DNA of 8,415 nt from Ruminiclostridium sp. (GCA_017560855.1 JAFZEB010000158.1:1-8415), one strand, 5' to 3'; positions 1 through 7,015 are shown, counted from the first letter of the stretch. Numbers and translations are program-made. Notes: generated by a model not told the origin, from the sequence alone.

Positions 1-1289
1 CCATTGTCCGGTTCCTCTTCCTCCTGCTCCCCAGGTTCCTCCGGGGTCTGGTCCGGGGTCTCAGGCTCGTCAGTCTGCTCAGGTTCCTCGGTCTCCTCCG
101 CCCCTTCCTCCTCGCTCTCTGCGGGGGGATCCGGGTTCTCCGGCAGTTCGCCGTAGCCCATGACAGACTCGTCCTTGGGCAGATAGGTCTTTATCTTCAC
201 CTGATTGGAGGTGTTGCCCTCAATGGTCTTGATCTGGGTGACGGCCCCGCTCTCATCCAGGGTGACTTCCTGCACGATGCCCACATGGTCGGAATCCGGC
301 TCGTTGTCCCAGTTGAAGAAGATCAGGTCACCGGCCTTGGGGGTGTAGTCCCCGGCAGGGCGGTACAGGTCCTTGTCCGTCAGGTCATCGATCCACTGCT
401 GGCAGTTGGCCTCCCAGGGGAAGGCCTGGGTGGGGATGTCTGCATAGTGCAGGCAGAAGGACACGAACATGGCGCACCAGTGGCCGTAGGGCGATCCATA
501 CCAGTCGCCGTACCGGGTGTAGCCCAGCTTGTTGTTTTCGTTGTCCACATCGTAGTTCCTGCTGCTCTCCTGGTAGCCCAGCTGGGTCTCGGCCACGGCC
601 AGCAGGTCATCGGCCCAGATGCCGGTCAGCTGGTCGGGCAGGGTGCGCTCCCAGACCGAAGCGCTCTCCAGGTCGGCCTTGGGGTTGGAATAGCACTTCA
701 GCTCATGCTCGTGCTCTTTCTTCGTGCAGGTCAGTTCCTCCCCGCCGTAGCACTCAGGCCCGTGGACATGGCCGCCCTCGGGCAGCTCGGTGCTCTCGGT
801 GCAGACCAGGGTTCTGGTCTCCTTCCAGCAGCCGTCCCCATGGGTGTGGCCGGGTTCCTCTGCCTGGCCGCAGGTCACAGAACTGGTGACCGAATAGCAC
901 CCGTCCCCGTGGACGTGGCCCTCCTCCTGGCTGGCGCAGGTGAGGTGGGTCTCGGCGGTCCGGCAGGCGTCGGTGTGGCTGTGGCCGGGGGTCTCCGCCT
1001 GGGTGCAGACCAGGGTCCGCTCCACTTCATAACAGCCATCGCTATGGACATGGGCCTTGGCCTCGGGGAGGTCACAGACCAGCACCTGACCGTAGCAGTC
1101 CGCCCCGTGGCTGTGGGCCTCCTTCCCGCAGTAAACCTGGTTCTCCAGGGTGATGGCCGGGAGGATCAATGCATAGGTGGTGCAGAACACGACCACCGCC
1201 GCCATGGCTGTGACCACTTTGGTCCAGCGTGTTTTCTTTCTCTGTTCGCTGATAAATTCCGCCGCGCGGGATAACAGATCACGTTCCAT
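1..1289 (-). CDS. Membrane-anchored surface protein with seven C/HxH/C repeats and a CHAP domain (3' end outside window)
   Basis: Read on the minus strand from ATG 1289, with AGGAGG at 1296-1301 spaced 6 nt away. It stays open to base 1, so only the first 429 residues are present. Residues 1-24 are a charged cytoplasmic start and 25-43 one membrane segment or uncleaved signal anchor. Residues 54-199 hold seven tandem units of the form C-x(4-10)-H-x-H-x3-C (His pairs at 59/61, 80/82, 103/105, 125/127, 148/150, 174/176, 193/195), which could bind metal. Residues about 225-375 are a CHAP (NlpC/P60-like) domain: Cys272 in WCAMFVS, His335 in DHVGIV, and Glu357/Asn359 in IEGN form the likely catalytic set. 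CHAP domains cut peptidoglycan peptide or amide bonds. From about 385 an acidic Glu/Pro/Thr-rich linker begins, so more domains or a wall anchor probably follow. It is the last visible gene of an operon with lepB. The domain assignment is firm; the repeat's metal role is inference. Confidence 0.88.
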   Translation of the reverse strand, partial: MERDLLSRAAEFISEQRKKTRWTKVVTAMAAVVVFCTTYALILPAITLENQVYCGKEAHSHGADCYGQVLVCDLPEAKAHVHSDGCYEVERTLVCTQAETPGHSHTDACRTAETHLTCASQEEGHVHGDGCYSVTSSVTCGQAEEPGHTHGDGCWKETRTLVCTESTELPEGGHVHGPECYGGEELTCTKKEHEHELKCYSNPKADLESASVWERTLPDQLTGIWADDLLAVAETQLGYQESSRNYDVDNENNKLGYTRYGDWYGSPYGHWCAMFVSFCLHYADIPTQAFPWEANCQQWIDDLTDKDLYRPAGDYTPKAGDLIFFNWDNEPDSDHVGIVQEVTLDESGAVTQIKTIEGNTSNQVKIKTYLPKDESVMGYGELPENPDPPAESEEEGAEETEEPEQTDEPETPDQTPEEPGEQEEEEPDN

Positions 1290-1304
1290 GCTCCACCTCC
1301 TCTC

Positions 1305-1371
1305 TCGGTCTCAGGGACCGAAGGTCTATCATGCTCTGGACCCAGAGCATGCACATAGGGCGCGCCCTATG
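1305..1371 (-). promoter_or_regulatory. Three consecutive hairpins in the lepB / CHAP-gene gap
   Basis: The 95-nt gap between the lepB stop and the next ATG is mostly inverted repeats. In transcript order they are: a perfect 18-nt palindrome (1354-1371, CATAGGG-CGCG-CCCTATG); a 9-bp stem with a GACC loop (1330-1338 with 1343-1351); and a 6-bp stem with a 5-nt loop (1305-1310 with 1316-1321), ending just before the Shine-Dalgarno at 1296-1301. No U-run follows any stem on the minus strand, so this is not a canonical terminator. It could be an mRNA-processing or stability element that uncouples surface-protein levels from lepB, or a protein-binding site. The pairing is seen directly; the function is inference. 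Confidence 0.5.
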
Positions 1372-1384
1372 CGAAAAATTTTGT

Positions 1385-1996
1385 TTACGTTACCGGGCCA
1401 AATGCCGCCAGAGGCCAGACCCGGAACACGATCTTGCCCACGATCTGGTCTTCGGCCACACAGCCTACGGCCTGGTTGCGGGAGTCCACCGACACGCTGC
1501 GGTGGTCGCCCAGCACAAAATATTTCTCTTCCGGCACCTGGTAGGGCAGGTCGATGGTGACCTCACCAAAGGCCGTCTCTTCCAGGTAGGGTTCCTGCAG
1601 GGTCTCCCCGTTGAGAATCACGGTGCCGTCGTCCTTCAGGTCGATCCAGTCGCCGGGGTGACCGATGACCCGCTTGACCAACACCTTATTATTATAGTAG
1701 AAAGCCACCACATCTCCCGCATCCGGGGTGGCGTCCTTCACCGAGAGGACGATCTCGCCGTCCTCCAACGCCGGGGTCATGGAGGAGCCGTAGATCTGCA
1801 GCACCGGCATCCACAGGGTAGCCACCAGAACGGCCACCGCCGCCACCACAATGAGGGCGTAGACCGTGGAGCGCAGGACCCTGCCGTAGCGGGTCTTGTA
1901 CCGCTCCCGGGCCAGCTCCGCCTCCAACTGGGCGAGGGTGGGGCCCACCGGCACTTCCGAGCGAGGGGCTTCCAGGTTGGGGTCTTGCTTATTCAT
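1385..1996 (-). CDS. lepB: Signal peptidase I
   Basis: A 203-residue type I signal peptidase (family S26), which removes signal peptides from Sec-exported proteins on the outer face of the membrane. An N-terminal cytoplasmic stretch of about 43 charged residues is followed by one membrane segment (44-62). The nucleophile is Ser72 in YGSSMTPAL, and the general base is Lys108 in VLVKRVIGHPGD. The conserved C-terminal box appears as GDHRSVSVDSR (163-173), with His where many homologues have Asn. The length suits single-spanning Gram-positive enzymes, slightly extended at the N-terminus. Its ATG overlaps the stop of the upstream coiled-coil gene by 8 nt (1989-1996), which implies translational coupling; GGAAGAGGAA lies just upstream. 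The next gene is a large exported surface protein, so this may be a peptidase dedicated to it, as in some pilus loci, but a housekeeping role cannot be excluded. Confidence 0.94.
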   Translation of the reverse strand: MNKQDPNLEAPRSEVPVGPTLAQLEAELARERYKTRYGRVLRSTVYALIVVAAVAVLVATLWMPVLQIYGSSMTPALEDGEIVLSVKDATPDAGDVVAFYYNNKVLVKRVIGHPGDWIDLKDDGTVILNGETLQEPYLEETAFGEVTIDLPYQVPEEKYFVLGDHRSVSVDSRNQAVGCVAEDQIVGKIVFRVWPLAAFGPVT

Positions 1997-2507
1997 GGGG
2001 TTCCTCTTCCACGGGGGACTCTTCCGCCGGGGCGAGTGCAGGGGACTTTAGCTGGTCCAGGGCCAGCAGCTCCCGCAGTCCGGCGTGCTCGTTGTAGAAA
2101 TTCTCCAGGCGGCGGGAGACCATGTCCCAGAACTCCCGGGTCTCGGCCTCGGCCTGGGCCACCATGTCGGCGCACTTGGTCTCGGTCTCGGCCAGCAGGC
2201 GGTCGGCCTTTTCCTGGGCTTCGGCCACCAGCTGGGCGCAATGGGACTCGGTGTCCTGGCTCTGCAGGCGGATGCTCTCTAAGTACTGGTCGGCAGCGGC
2301 CTGGGCGGCGGCAAAGACCCCGTTCAGGTCCAGGGCGGCGTTGGCGATGCTGCCCGCCTCGTTCAGGCGGATCCGGCGGCTGGCCAGTTCCCGCTCTGCC
2401 GTCTGTAATTTTTCACGGAGTTCCTCGGTCTCCCGGCTCTGGGCCACCAGCAGTTCCAGCAAGTCTCCTCGCTTCAGCTTTCTCAGTTCTTCATCGGTCA
2501 AAGCCAT
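1989..2507 (-). CDS. DivIVA-like coiled-coil protein of unknown function
   Basis: A 172-residue, highly charged, mostly helical protein with no signal peptide or membrane segment. Residues 5-50 and about 80-145 look like coiled coils rich in Ala, Glu, Gln and Arg. Between them, residues 52-79 contain the smoother motif GSIANAALDLNGVFAAAQAA followed by DQYLESI. The tail (155-172) is acidic and Pro-rich. I recognise the general type: DivIVA/GpsB-resembling proteins encoded beside signal peptidase genes in Clostridia, sometimes labelled DNA repair protein without support. The start is ambiguous. ATG 2507 has GGGAGG only 2 nt away, whereas TTG 2501 would have it 8 nt away and gives MTDEELRKL. A longer in-frame ATG at 2600 is rejected because a TATAAT box lies inside that extension. 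It is the first gene of the operon and overlaps lepB by 8 nt. A role in placing envelope machinery is inference. Confidence 0.8.
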   Translation of the reverse strand: MALTDEELRKLKRGDLLELLVAQSRETEELREKLQTAERELASRRIRLNEAGSIANAALDLNGVFAAAQAAADQYLESIRLQSQDTESHCAQLVAEAQEKADRLLAETETKCADMVAQAEAETREFWDMVSRRLENFYNEHAGLRELLALDQLKSPALAPAEESPVEEEPHE

Positions 2508-2574
2508 AGCCTCCCATCTGACATTCTCTTCCTGTTTATTAAAAAAGGGTACAGAAATTACATGATACTCTATA

Positions 2575-2604
2575 ATTATACAGTATTCATTCCCTTTCAT
2601 ACAA
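2575..2604 (-). promoter_or_regulatory. Predicted sigma-A-type promoter of the coiled-coil / lepB / CHAP operon
   Basis: A perfect TATAAT on the minus strand (2580 to 2575) has TTGTAT 18 nt upstream (2604 to 2599), matching three of six -35 positions. The expected start of transcription is near 2568, leaving a leader of about 60 nt before the first gene. A second TATAAT lies at 2699-2694 but has no convincing -35, so it is a weaker alternative. The rest of 2508-2732 is AT-rich, and I see no gene in it. Confidence 0.5.
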
Positions 2605-2732
2605 GTGTACTAAAACCATTTTTCACTCATATTTTGCCTATCGGTGTAATTGTTTTATATTTCGGCCGGCTTTTCCGTGAGAATAGAACTGCCATTATAC
2701 TTGTAGGGGAATGATACCACACGAAAGGATGC

Positions 2733-2784
2733 AAAAAGGATACACAGAAAGCCCCCGGAACCCAGGTTCCGGGGCTTTCTGTGT
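2733..2784 (-). terminator. Intrinsic terminator of the SLH protein gene
   Basis: Sixteen bases past the TGA stop at 2800-2802 comes a long hairpin. ACACAGAAAG plus the C-run and GGAACC (2742-2762) pairs with GGTTCC, GGGG and CTTTCTGTGT (2765-2784). This makes about 20 bp with one bulged C and a very small loop. On the minus strand it is followed by ATCC and then TTTTT (2737-2733). It isolates the SLH gene from the operon downstream. Confidence 0.85.
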
Positions 2785-2799
2785 AATGTGAATGATTCG

Positions 2800-5700
2800 T
2801 CAGGGTTTCAGCGCCTCACAGAACCGCATCAGGACGGTGGCCGCCTGGGCACGGACCGCCACCCCATTCGGGGCAAGGGTATCCCCCTTCACGCCGGTGA
2901 TGAGTTTCTCACCCACCGCCCAGTCCATGGCCGTCACGGCGTATGCACTGACGTTCTCTGCATCCGCATATCCCCGGAGGTTCCCCTGGGTATGGGAGCT
3001 CAGATCAAAGCCCCGATACTGGGCATAGCGGTACAGAATGGCCGCCAGCTGCTCCCGGGTGATGGGGTCCTGGGGACCGAAGGCGGTCTCATCGTAGCCG
3101 GTCACGATGCCGTTCTCGGCTGCCCAATCCACCGCCGCCGTGTACCAGGTCCCGGCAGCCACATCTGCAAAGCCGGAGGCGCCTGCCCCAGGCTCGCCCT
3201 CCACCCGGTGGAGGATGGTGACGATCATGCTGCGGGTGGTGGTCTGGTCAGGGGCAAATCGACTGCCGGACACACCCTTCATCAGACCGTTGGCCAGGAC
3301 ATAGTCCACCCCATCGAAGTACCACAGGTTGGGGTCCACGTCGGTGAAGGTGGCCGTCAGGTCAGACTGGCACGCCTTGGTCATGACCTTCACCGTGGTG
3401 TCGGCAGCCATGGGGAAGGTGCAGTATCTTGCCCCGCTGGAGTCTCCAGACTCCACAAAGGCAGCCGGCTCGCCGCCTCTGAGCACCTCAAAGCCCGAAA
3501 CCACGTATCCCGCGGCAGGTGCGGCCTTCACCGTCACCGTGGTCTCCGCCGGGATCTTTTCGCCGCTGGCGTAGGTCTCGGCCGGTGCTCCGTACCGGTA
3601 TGCCGTCAGGGTCGCTGTGTCCTCCTGCTCCGCAGCGTAGGCCAGGGTGTAGCGCACCACAGGCATGGTGGCCGTCACCCGGTTGGACCAAACACTCTCG
3701 TTCCCGGTCTTATCATAGGTGGTGACCACATAGCTGTGGGTGCTGCTGGGGGCACAACCGGTGATGACAGCCGTCATGCCGTCTCCGGTGTCAGTGATCA
3801 CAGCATCGCTCACCTGGGTGTAGGCGGAACCCGCCACCTCATAGACCTTGTACCCGCTGACAGCAGGCCAATACCCGTGCTGATCGGGCGCGCTCCAAGT
3901 CAGGGCGACCGTATCCCCGGCCGCAGAAGCCTTCAGATCCCGAACAGACAGGGAGGGGCTCTTTACATCGGTCAGGTAGTAGCCGATCACGGGAGTCATG
4001 CAGACCCCATCGGCCTCTCCGTCGCCGTCCAGGTCGGCCTTGGGGTCGCTGTTGCCGTTCAGGTGGCGTTCCCAACCCAGAATGCTCCACTGGAAGCCGT
4101 ACTGGTCGATGATCTCGCCCCGCTGGCCCCTGCTGACCAGATCTTTCTTGTCAATATCCTTCACCGTGCAGGAGGTGCCCACCAGGGTGCCCTCCGTGGT
4201 GGAGTGGATCGCGCCCTTCGATGCATCCAGCCCGCCGGTTATACCGGCGCCAGCCGTGGCACCACCAAAATACTTACCTGCCGTAACGGTAAAGGCAAAA
4301 GAGAGTCCGTGGACCTCTTCCATGGAGTCCGTGGTGGTGTTGCTTTTGCTCCATTCCACCGTTTTTGCACCGCCGGAGGTATCCATGGAATGCCGCTCCG
4401 TGCTGAGGACCTGGGCGTTTGCAGCGCATTCCGTGGCGCTCTGCACGGGCACGGCAGTGTGACCCGAGGTGTTGTACGCCCAGGGATTGCCCTCATTGTC
4501 TGCCAGATAGTTTTCCTCCGGGTCCAGTTCCACCAGCCGGTCCCACTGGCCGCTCACTTTCTTTTCCTGGATGGCCTCTTCGATGGTCTGGTTATACTCC
4601 TTAACAAATTCGTTGTACTCGTCCACCGTAAGGTTGGCAGAGTAGGGTTCCAGGGGGATCAGACAGGTACGGTTCGGTTCCTCCGACTTTGCCGGCCAGG
4701 TCCCGTCCGCCTTCTGCTCATGGAACTTATGTACCGTGAAGGGGGTCCGATGGACCACCACCACATCCTGCCCATAGGCCGTGTAGGTGTTGGAATAGGT
4801 GGTTGCAGATTCCCGCAGGGTCGTGGTGGTCAGCTCATGGGTATAGCTGAGGCTGGCTTCTGCCGAAACGACATAGGCTGTTGCTTCTCCCGCAATGCCG
4901 CCGGTCTGGCTGAAGCTGGAGGTCGAGCCGTCGCTCACCCCGTAGGAGGTCTCCATTTTGTAGCTGGTGGCGTTGTAGGAGGAATCGGTCAGCTCATCAA
5001 AATAGGGTGCCGCCTGGATGACCGCCTTGACCTCCGGGTCGGCATAGATATAGTCCGAGCCCAGGTATTTGACCACGTCGCCGTCGGTGTCGTTGTCTAC
5101 ACCCAGCACCAGGCAGGCCAGACCTTCGTCCTGGTCATCGCCCTTATTCTCGTAGATATAGGAAGAGTCACCCTGGACATCAATGTTTTCATAGCCGATC
5201 AGTTCATTCCGATCATTGTACTTACCGGCAATATAGACGCACATGAAGTGGTAGTCATCATGGCCTTTCTGCTTCAGGCCAATGGTAAAGACCACCTGCT
5301 CCCGACCGTACTGGTTGCCGTCAAAGTTGCCTGCCGTGACCGACTGTACATGGGTGTTGCTGATAATGTTGCTCCCGGCTCCATCGTCGCTGTAGTTGAA
5401 GTAACCCACCGTATGCACAGGCTCCTTGGGGGTTCCGCCGCCTACGTCAAAGATCTTACCGGCCACAAAGAGCATTTCTCTGGCCCCCATGCCGCCAAAG
5501 GCCACGGCTTCCGCCATGACTTCGCCCCAGCAGCTGTCATCGCTGCTGTAGAAGCCGCCTACCCACCAGCCGTTGGTGTCCACATAGTAGGGGCTGCCGG
5601 ACACAAGGGACACGCCGCCCTTGCTGTTGACCGAAGTGAAGACCCCCTGCATGTACCAATACTTGTCATACACGGTGATCTTTCCGTTCACCTTGGTGCC

Positions 5701-6777
5701 GTTGTCCTTCATCCCTGCGGTAGCACGGGCACCTACCACAAAGAGGTCGTCCACGGTATCGCCGTTGAAGTCTCCGCTGACTAGGCTGGCCGCCGCAGGG
5801 AAGGTGTGGGTCCCGTTATCACTGTACCAGACATTGGCAACGGACTTTCCGGCCTTGTCCACTACAGTACCTGCCTGATTGGTTCCGTAGACCACCTTTA
5901 TGGTGGGGCGATAGCAATCCAGGGAGACATCCGAGGTGCCCACTCTATGGCAGTAGGAGAGAACAGCCAGGTCATCGATCTTGTCGCCGTTGAGGTCGCT
6001 GGCCGTCATGGAGACCGCCAGCTTATTGGCCGAGTTCTTGTCACTCCGGTTGATGGTACTGCTGAAGTAGGCGCTCATCAGAAGCCCCTTGGACTCCTTC
6101 TTTGAAACGACAGTATTTTTACCGGCATCATAGGAGAGCTCGGTGAGCACATAGTCATCCCCGCTGTTGGGCACATAGACCACAATGGTGTCCTTGCCGT
6201 CGTTGTCAAAGTCACCGGCAACAATGTCAAAGAGAGAGGTGCTCTGGAACTGATTGTAGTCGTTGTTCATCCAGGTGATCTCACCCAGGTCACAGACAGA
6301 ACTCACCGTTTTTTGGTCTCCTAGACCAGAGACCCACACCTGGGCATGCTTGTCCTTCACGCCAATGAAAACGGCGTAGTCGTCCCGGCCGCTGCCGGTG
6401 GGGTCAAAGGCCGCCGCCTGCACAAAGGACCAGGTGCCATCCGGGACCTTAAACTCTGCGGACCCGGTAGCACTTTTGGGGTTTTTCACAAAGTCTTTCA
6501 GGCTTTTGCCGTTGGTGTCCTCCAAACCGGCATGCTTTCCCTTGTCTGCACAGCCGTAGAAGAGCAGCTCCTTGGAAGGATTGAGGTTAAATGCCTGGTC
6601 GATGGGATAGCCATAGGGATTCTGATTGGCCACATAGCCGGAAGGAACTTTTTTGTCCTGATCCAGAATGGCGCTTCCGCCGCCGGATTTCACCTCTGCG
6701 GCCGAAACAGGAACACAAAGCCCCAGCATGAGGGCAGCTGCCATGAGGGCGCTGAGTATTCGCTTATATCGTTTCAT
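2800..6777 (-). CDS. Secreted SLH-anchored protein with a VCBS-like beta-propeller, an unassigned beta region and FN3
   Basis: A 1325-residue protein from ATG 6777, preceded by GGAGGAG with 5-6 nt spacing. An in-frame ATG at 6831 is rejected: it has no Shine-Dalgarno and the signal peptide starts at 6777. Residues 1-26 are a Sec signal peptide ending VSA. Residues about 115-590 hold FG-GAP/VCBS-like units near 124, 185, 257, 332, 425, 480 and 557, several with acidic calcium-type loops such as DFDNDGKDT (189-197), DLNGDKIDD (261-269) and DFNGDTVDD (336-344), consistent with a seven-blade propeller. Residues 600-900 are Ser/Thr- and Gly-rich with alternating polar/hydrophobic strands, interrupted by a helical insert (about 715-760). 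I cannot assign this part. A DLDGDGEAD calcium loop lies at 915-923, an FN3 domain at about 942-1038 and another beta domain at 1041-1136. Three SLH repeats (about 1143-1190, 1203-1252, 1268-1322) should attach it to secondary wall polymer. It is monocistronic. Its ligand or activity is unknown. Confidence 0.93.
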   Translation of the reverse strand: MKRYKRILSALMAAALMLGLCVPVSAAEVKSGGGSAILDQDKKVPSGYVANQNPYGYPIDQAFNLNPSKELLFYGCADKGKHAGLEDTNGKSLKDFVKNPKSATGSAEFKVPDGTWSFVQAAAFDPTGSGRDDYAVFIGVKDKHAQVWVSGLGDQKTVSSVCDLGEITWMNNDYNQFQSTSLFDIVAGDFDNDGKDTIVVYVPNSGDDYVLTELSYDAGKNTVVSKKESKGLLMSAYFSSTINRSDKNSANKLAVSMTASDLNGDKIDDLAVLSYCHRVGTSDVSLDCYRPTIKVVYGTNQAGTVVDKAGKSVANVWYSDNGTHTFPAAASLVSGDFNGDTVDDLFVVGARATAGMKDNGTKVNGKITVYDKYWYMQGVFTSVNSKGGVSLVSGSPYYVDTNGWWVGGFYSSDDSCWGEVMAEAVAFGGMGAREMLFVAGKIFDVGGGTPKEPVHTVGYFNYSDDGAGSNIISNTHVQSVTAGNFDGNQYGREQVVFTIGLKQKGHDDYHFMCVYIAGKYNDRNELIGYENIDVQGDSSYIYENKGDDQDEGLACLVLGVDNDTDGDVVKYLGSDYIYADPEVKAVIQAAPYFDELTDSSYNATSYKMETSYGVSDGSTSSFSQTGGIAGEATAYVVSAEASLSYTHELTTTTLRESATTYSNTYTAYGQDVVVVHRTPFTVHKFHEQKADGTWPAKSEEPNRTCLIPLEPYSANLTVDEYNEFVKEYNQTIEEAIQEKKVSGQWDRLVELDPEENYLADNEGNPWAYNTSGHTAVPVQSATECAANAQVLSTERHSMDTSGGAKTVEWSKSNTTTDSMEEVHGLSFAFTVTAGKYFGGATAGAGITGGLDASKGAIHSTTEGTLVGTSCTVKDIDKKDLVSRGQRGEIIDQYGFQWSILGWERHLNGNSDPKADLDGDGEADGVCMTPVIGYYLTDVKSPSLSVRDLKASAAGDTVALTWSAPDQHGYWPAVSGYKVYEVAGSAYTQVSDAVITDTGDGMTAVITGCAPSSTHSYVVTTYDKTGNESVWSNRVTATMPVVRYTLAYAAEQEDTATLTAYRYGAPAETYASGEKIPAETTVTVKAAPAAGYVVSGFEVLRGGEPAAFVESGDSSGARYCTFPMAADTTVKVMTKACQSDLTATFTDVDPNLWYFDGVDYVLANGLMKGVSGSRFAPDQTTTRSMIVTILHRVEGEPGAGASGFADVAAGTWYTAAVDWAAENGIVTGYDETAFGPQDPITREQLAAILYRYAQYRGFDLSSHTQGNLRGYADAENVSAYAVTAMDWAVGEKLITGVKGDTLAPNGVAVRAQAATVLMRFCEALKP

Positions 6778-6805
6778 GTGATCTCCTCCTTCAAGAACCG
6801 TTCCA

Positions 6806-6827
6806 ATCGCCTGGATCCCCAAGCGAT
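6806..6827 (-). promoter_or_regulatory. Leader hairpin of the SLH protein gene
   Basis: In the transcript, AUCGCUUGG (6827-6819) and CCAGGCGAU (6814-6806) form a 9-bp stem with one G-U pair and a GGAU loop. It sits about 12 nt after the predicted transcription start and about 16 nt before the Shine-Dalgarno. A 5' stabilising stem for an abundant surface-protein mRNA is one reading. The pairing is visible; the function is inference. Confidence 0.35.
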
Positions 6828-6845
6828 CCATTACATTCTTTTTAA

Positions 6846-6874
6846 ATTATATCATATTCCTCCTTATTATGTAA
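6846..6874 (-). promoter_or_regulatory. Extended -10 promoter of the SLH protein gene
   Basis: On the minus strand TGATATAAT (6854-6846) is a perfect extended -10 element (TGn plus TATAAT). The hexamer 17 nt upstream, TTACAT (6874-6869), is a poor -35, which is common for extended -10 promoters. The predicted start of transcription is near 6839, giving a leader of about 60 nt. The surrounding DNA (6835-6900) is markedly AT-rich compared with the genes. Confidence 0.6.
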
Positions 6875-6925
6875 TGCTTTTTACAAAAAAAGATGGACAT
6901 TCGCCCAATATTTCTGCCGTACATA

Positions 6926-6964
6926 AAAACAGGCAGAGACGACGACATCGTCTCTGCCTGTTTT
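6926..6964 (-). terminator. Terminator after the EutQ-family gene (symmetrical)
   Basis: A perfect 17-bp inverted repeat, 6926-6942 with 6948-6964 (core ACAGGCAGAGACGA), has a CGACA loop. On the minus strand the stem runs into a T-rich end (TTTTTATGT), as expected for an intrinsic terminator about 50 nt past the EutQ stop. The plus-strand side also ends in TTTT, so it could act in both directions. It separates the EutQ gene from the SLH gene promoter. Confidence 0.87.
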
Positions 6965-7015
6965 GTATTCGTGCAAGGTTCTCCCGGTCCGCAAAGGGGG
7001 AAAGGCCGCCCGGCA

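Noticed and set aside
670..690. Shared NPKADLE / DPKADLD wording in the CHAP protein and the SLH protein
   Set aside because: Only about six residues match, in different structural contexts (end of the repeat array versus a calcium loop); chance is enough to explain it.
285..1274. A 329-codon open frame on the plus strand
   Set aside because: It is antisense to the CHAP protein, whose repeats, catalytic motifs and ribosome-binding site are clear; the product looks like a reverse-strand shadow.
2508..2600. A 31-residue N-terminal extension of the coiled-coil protein from ATG 2600
   Set aside because: The perfect TATAAT at 2575-2580 lies inside it, there is no Shine-Dalgarno before 2600, and its composition is unlike the rest of the protein.
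2788..5784. A 998-codon open frame on the plus strand
   Set aside because: It lies antisense to the SLH gene, has no Shine-Dalgarno, gives a His/Gly/Val-rich low-complexity product with no domain, and is a by-product of GC-rich codon use on the other strand.
6778..6831. An 18-residue N-terminal extension of the SLH protein from ATG 6831
   Set aside because: GGAGGAG stands right before ATG 6777, which begins a textbook signal peptide; the extension lacks a Shine-Dalgarno and contains the leader hairpin.
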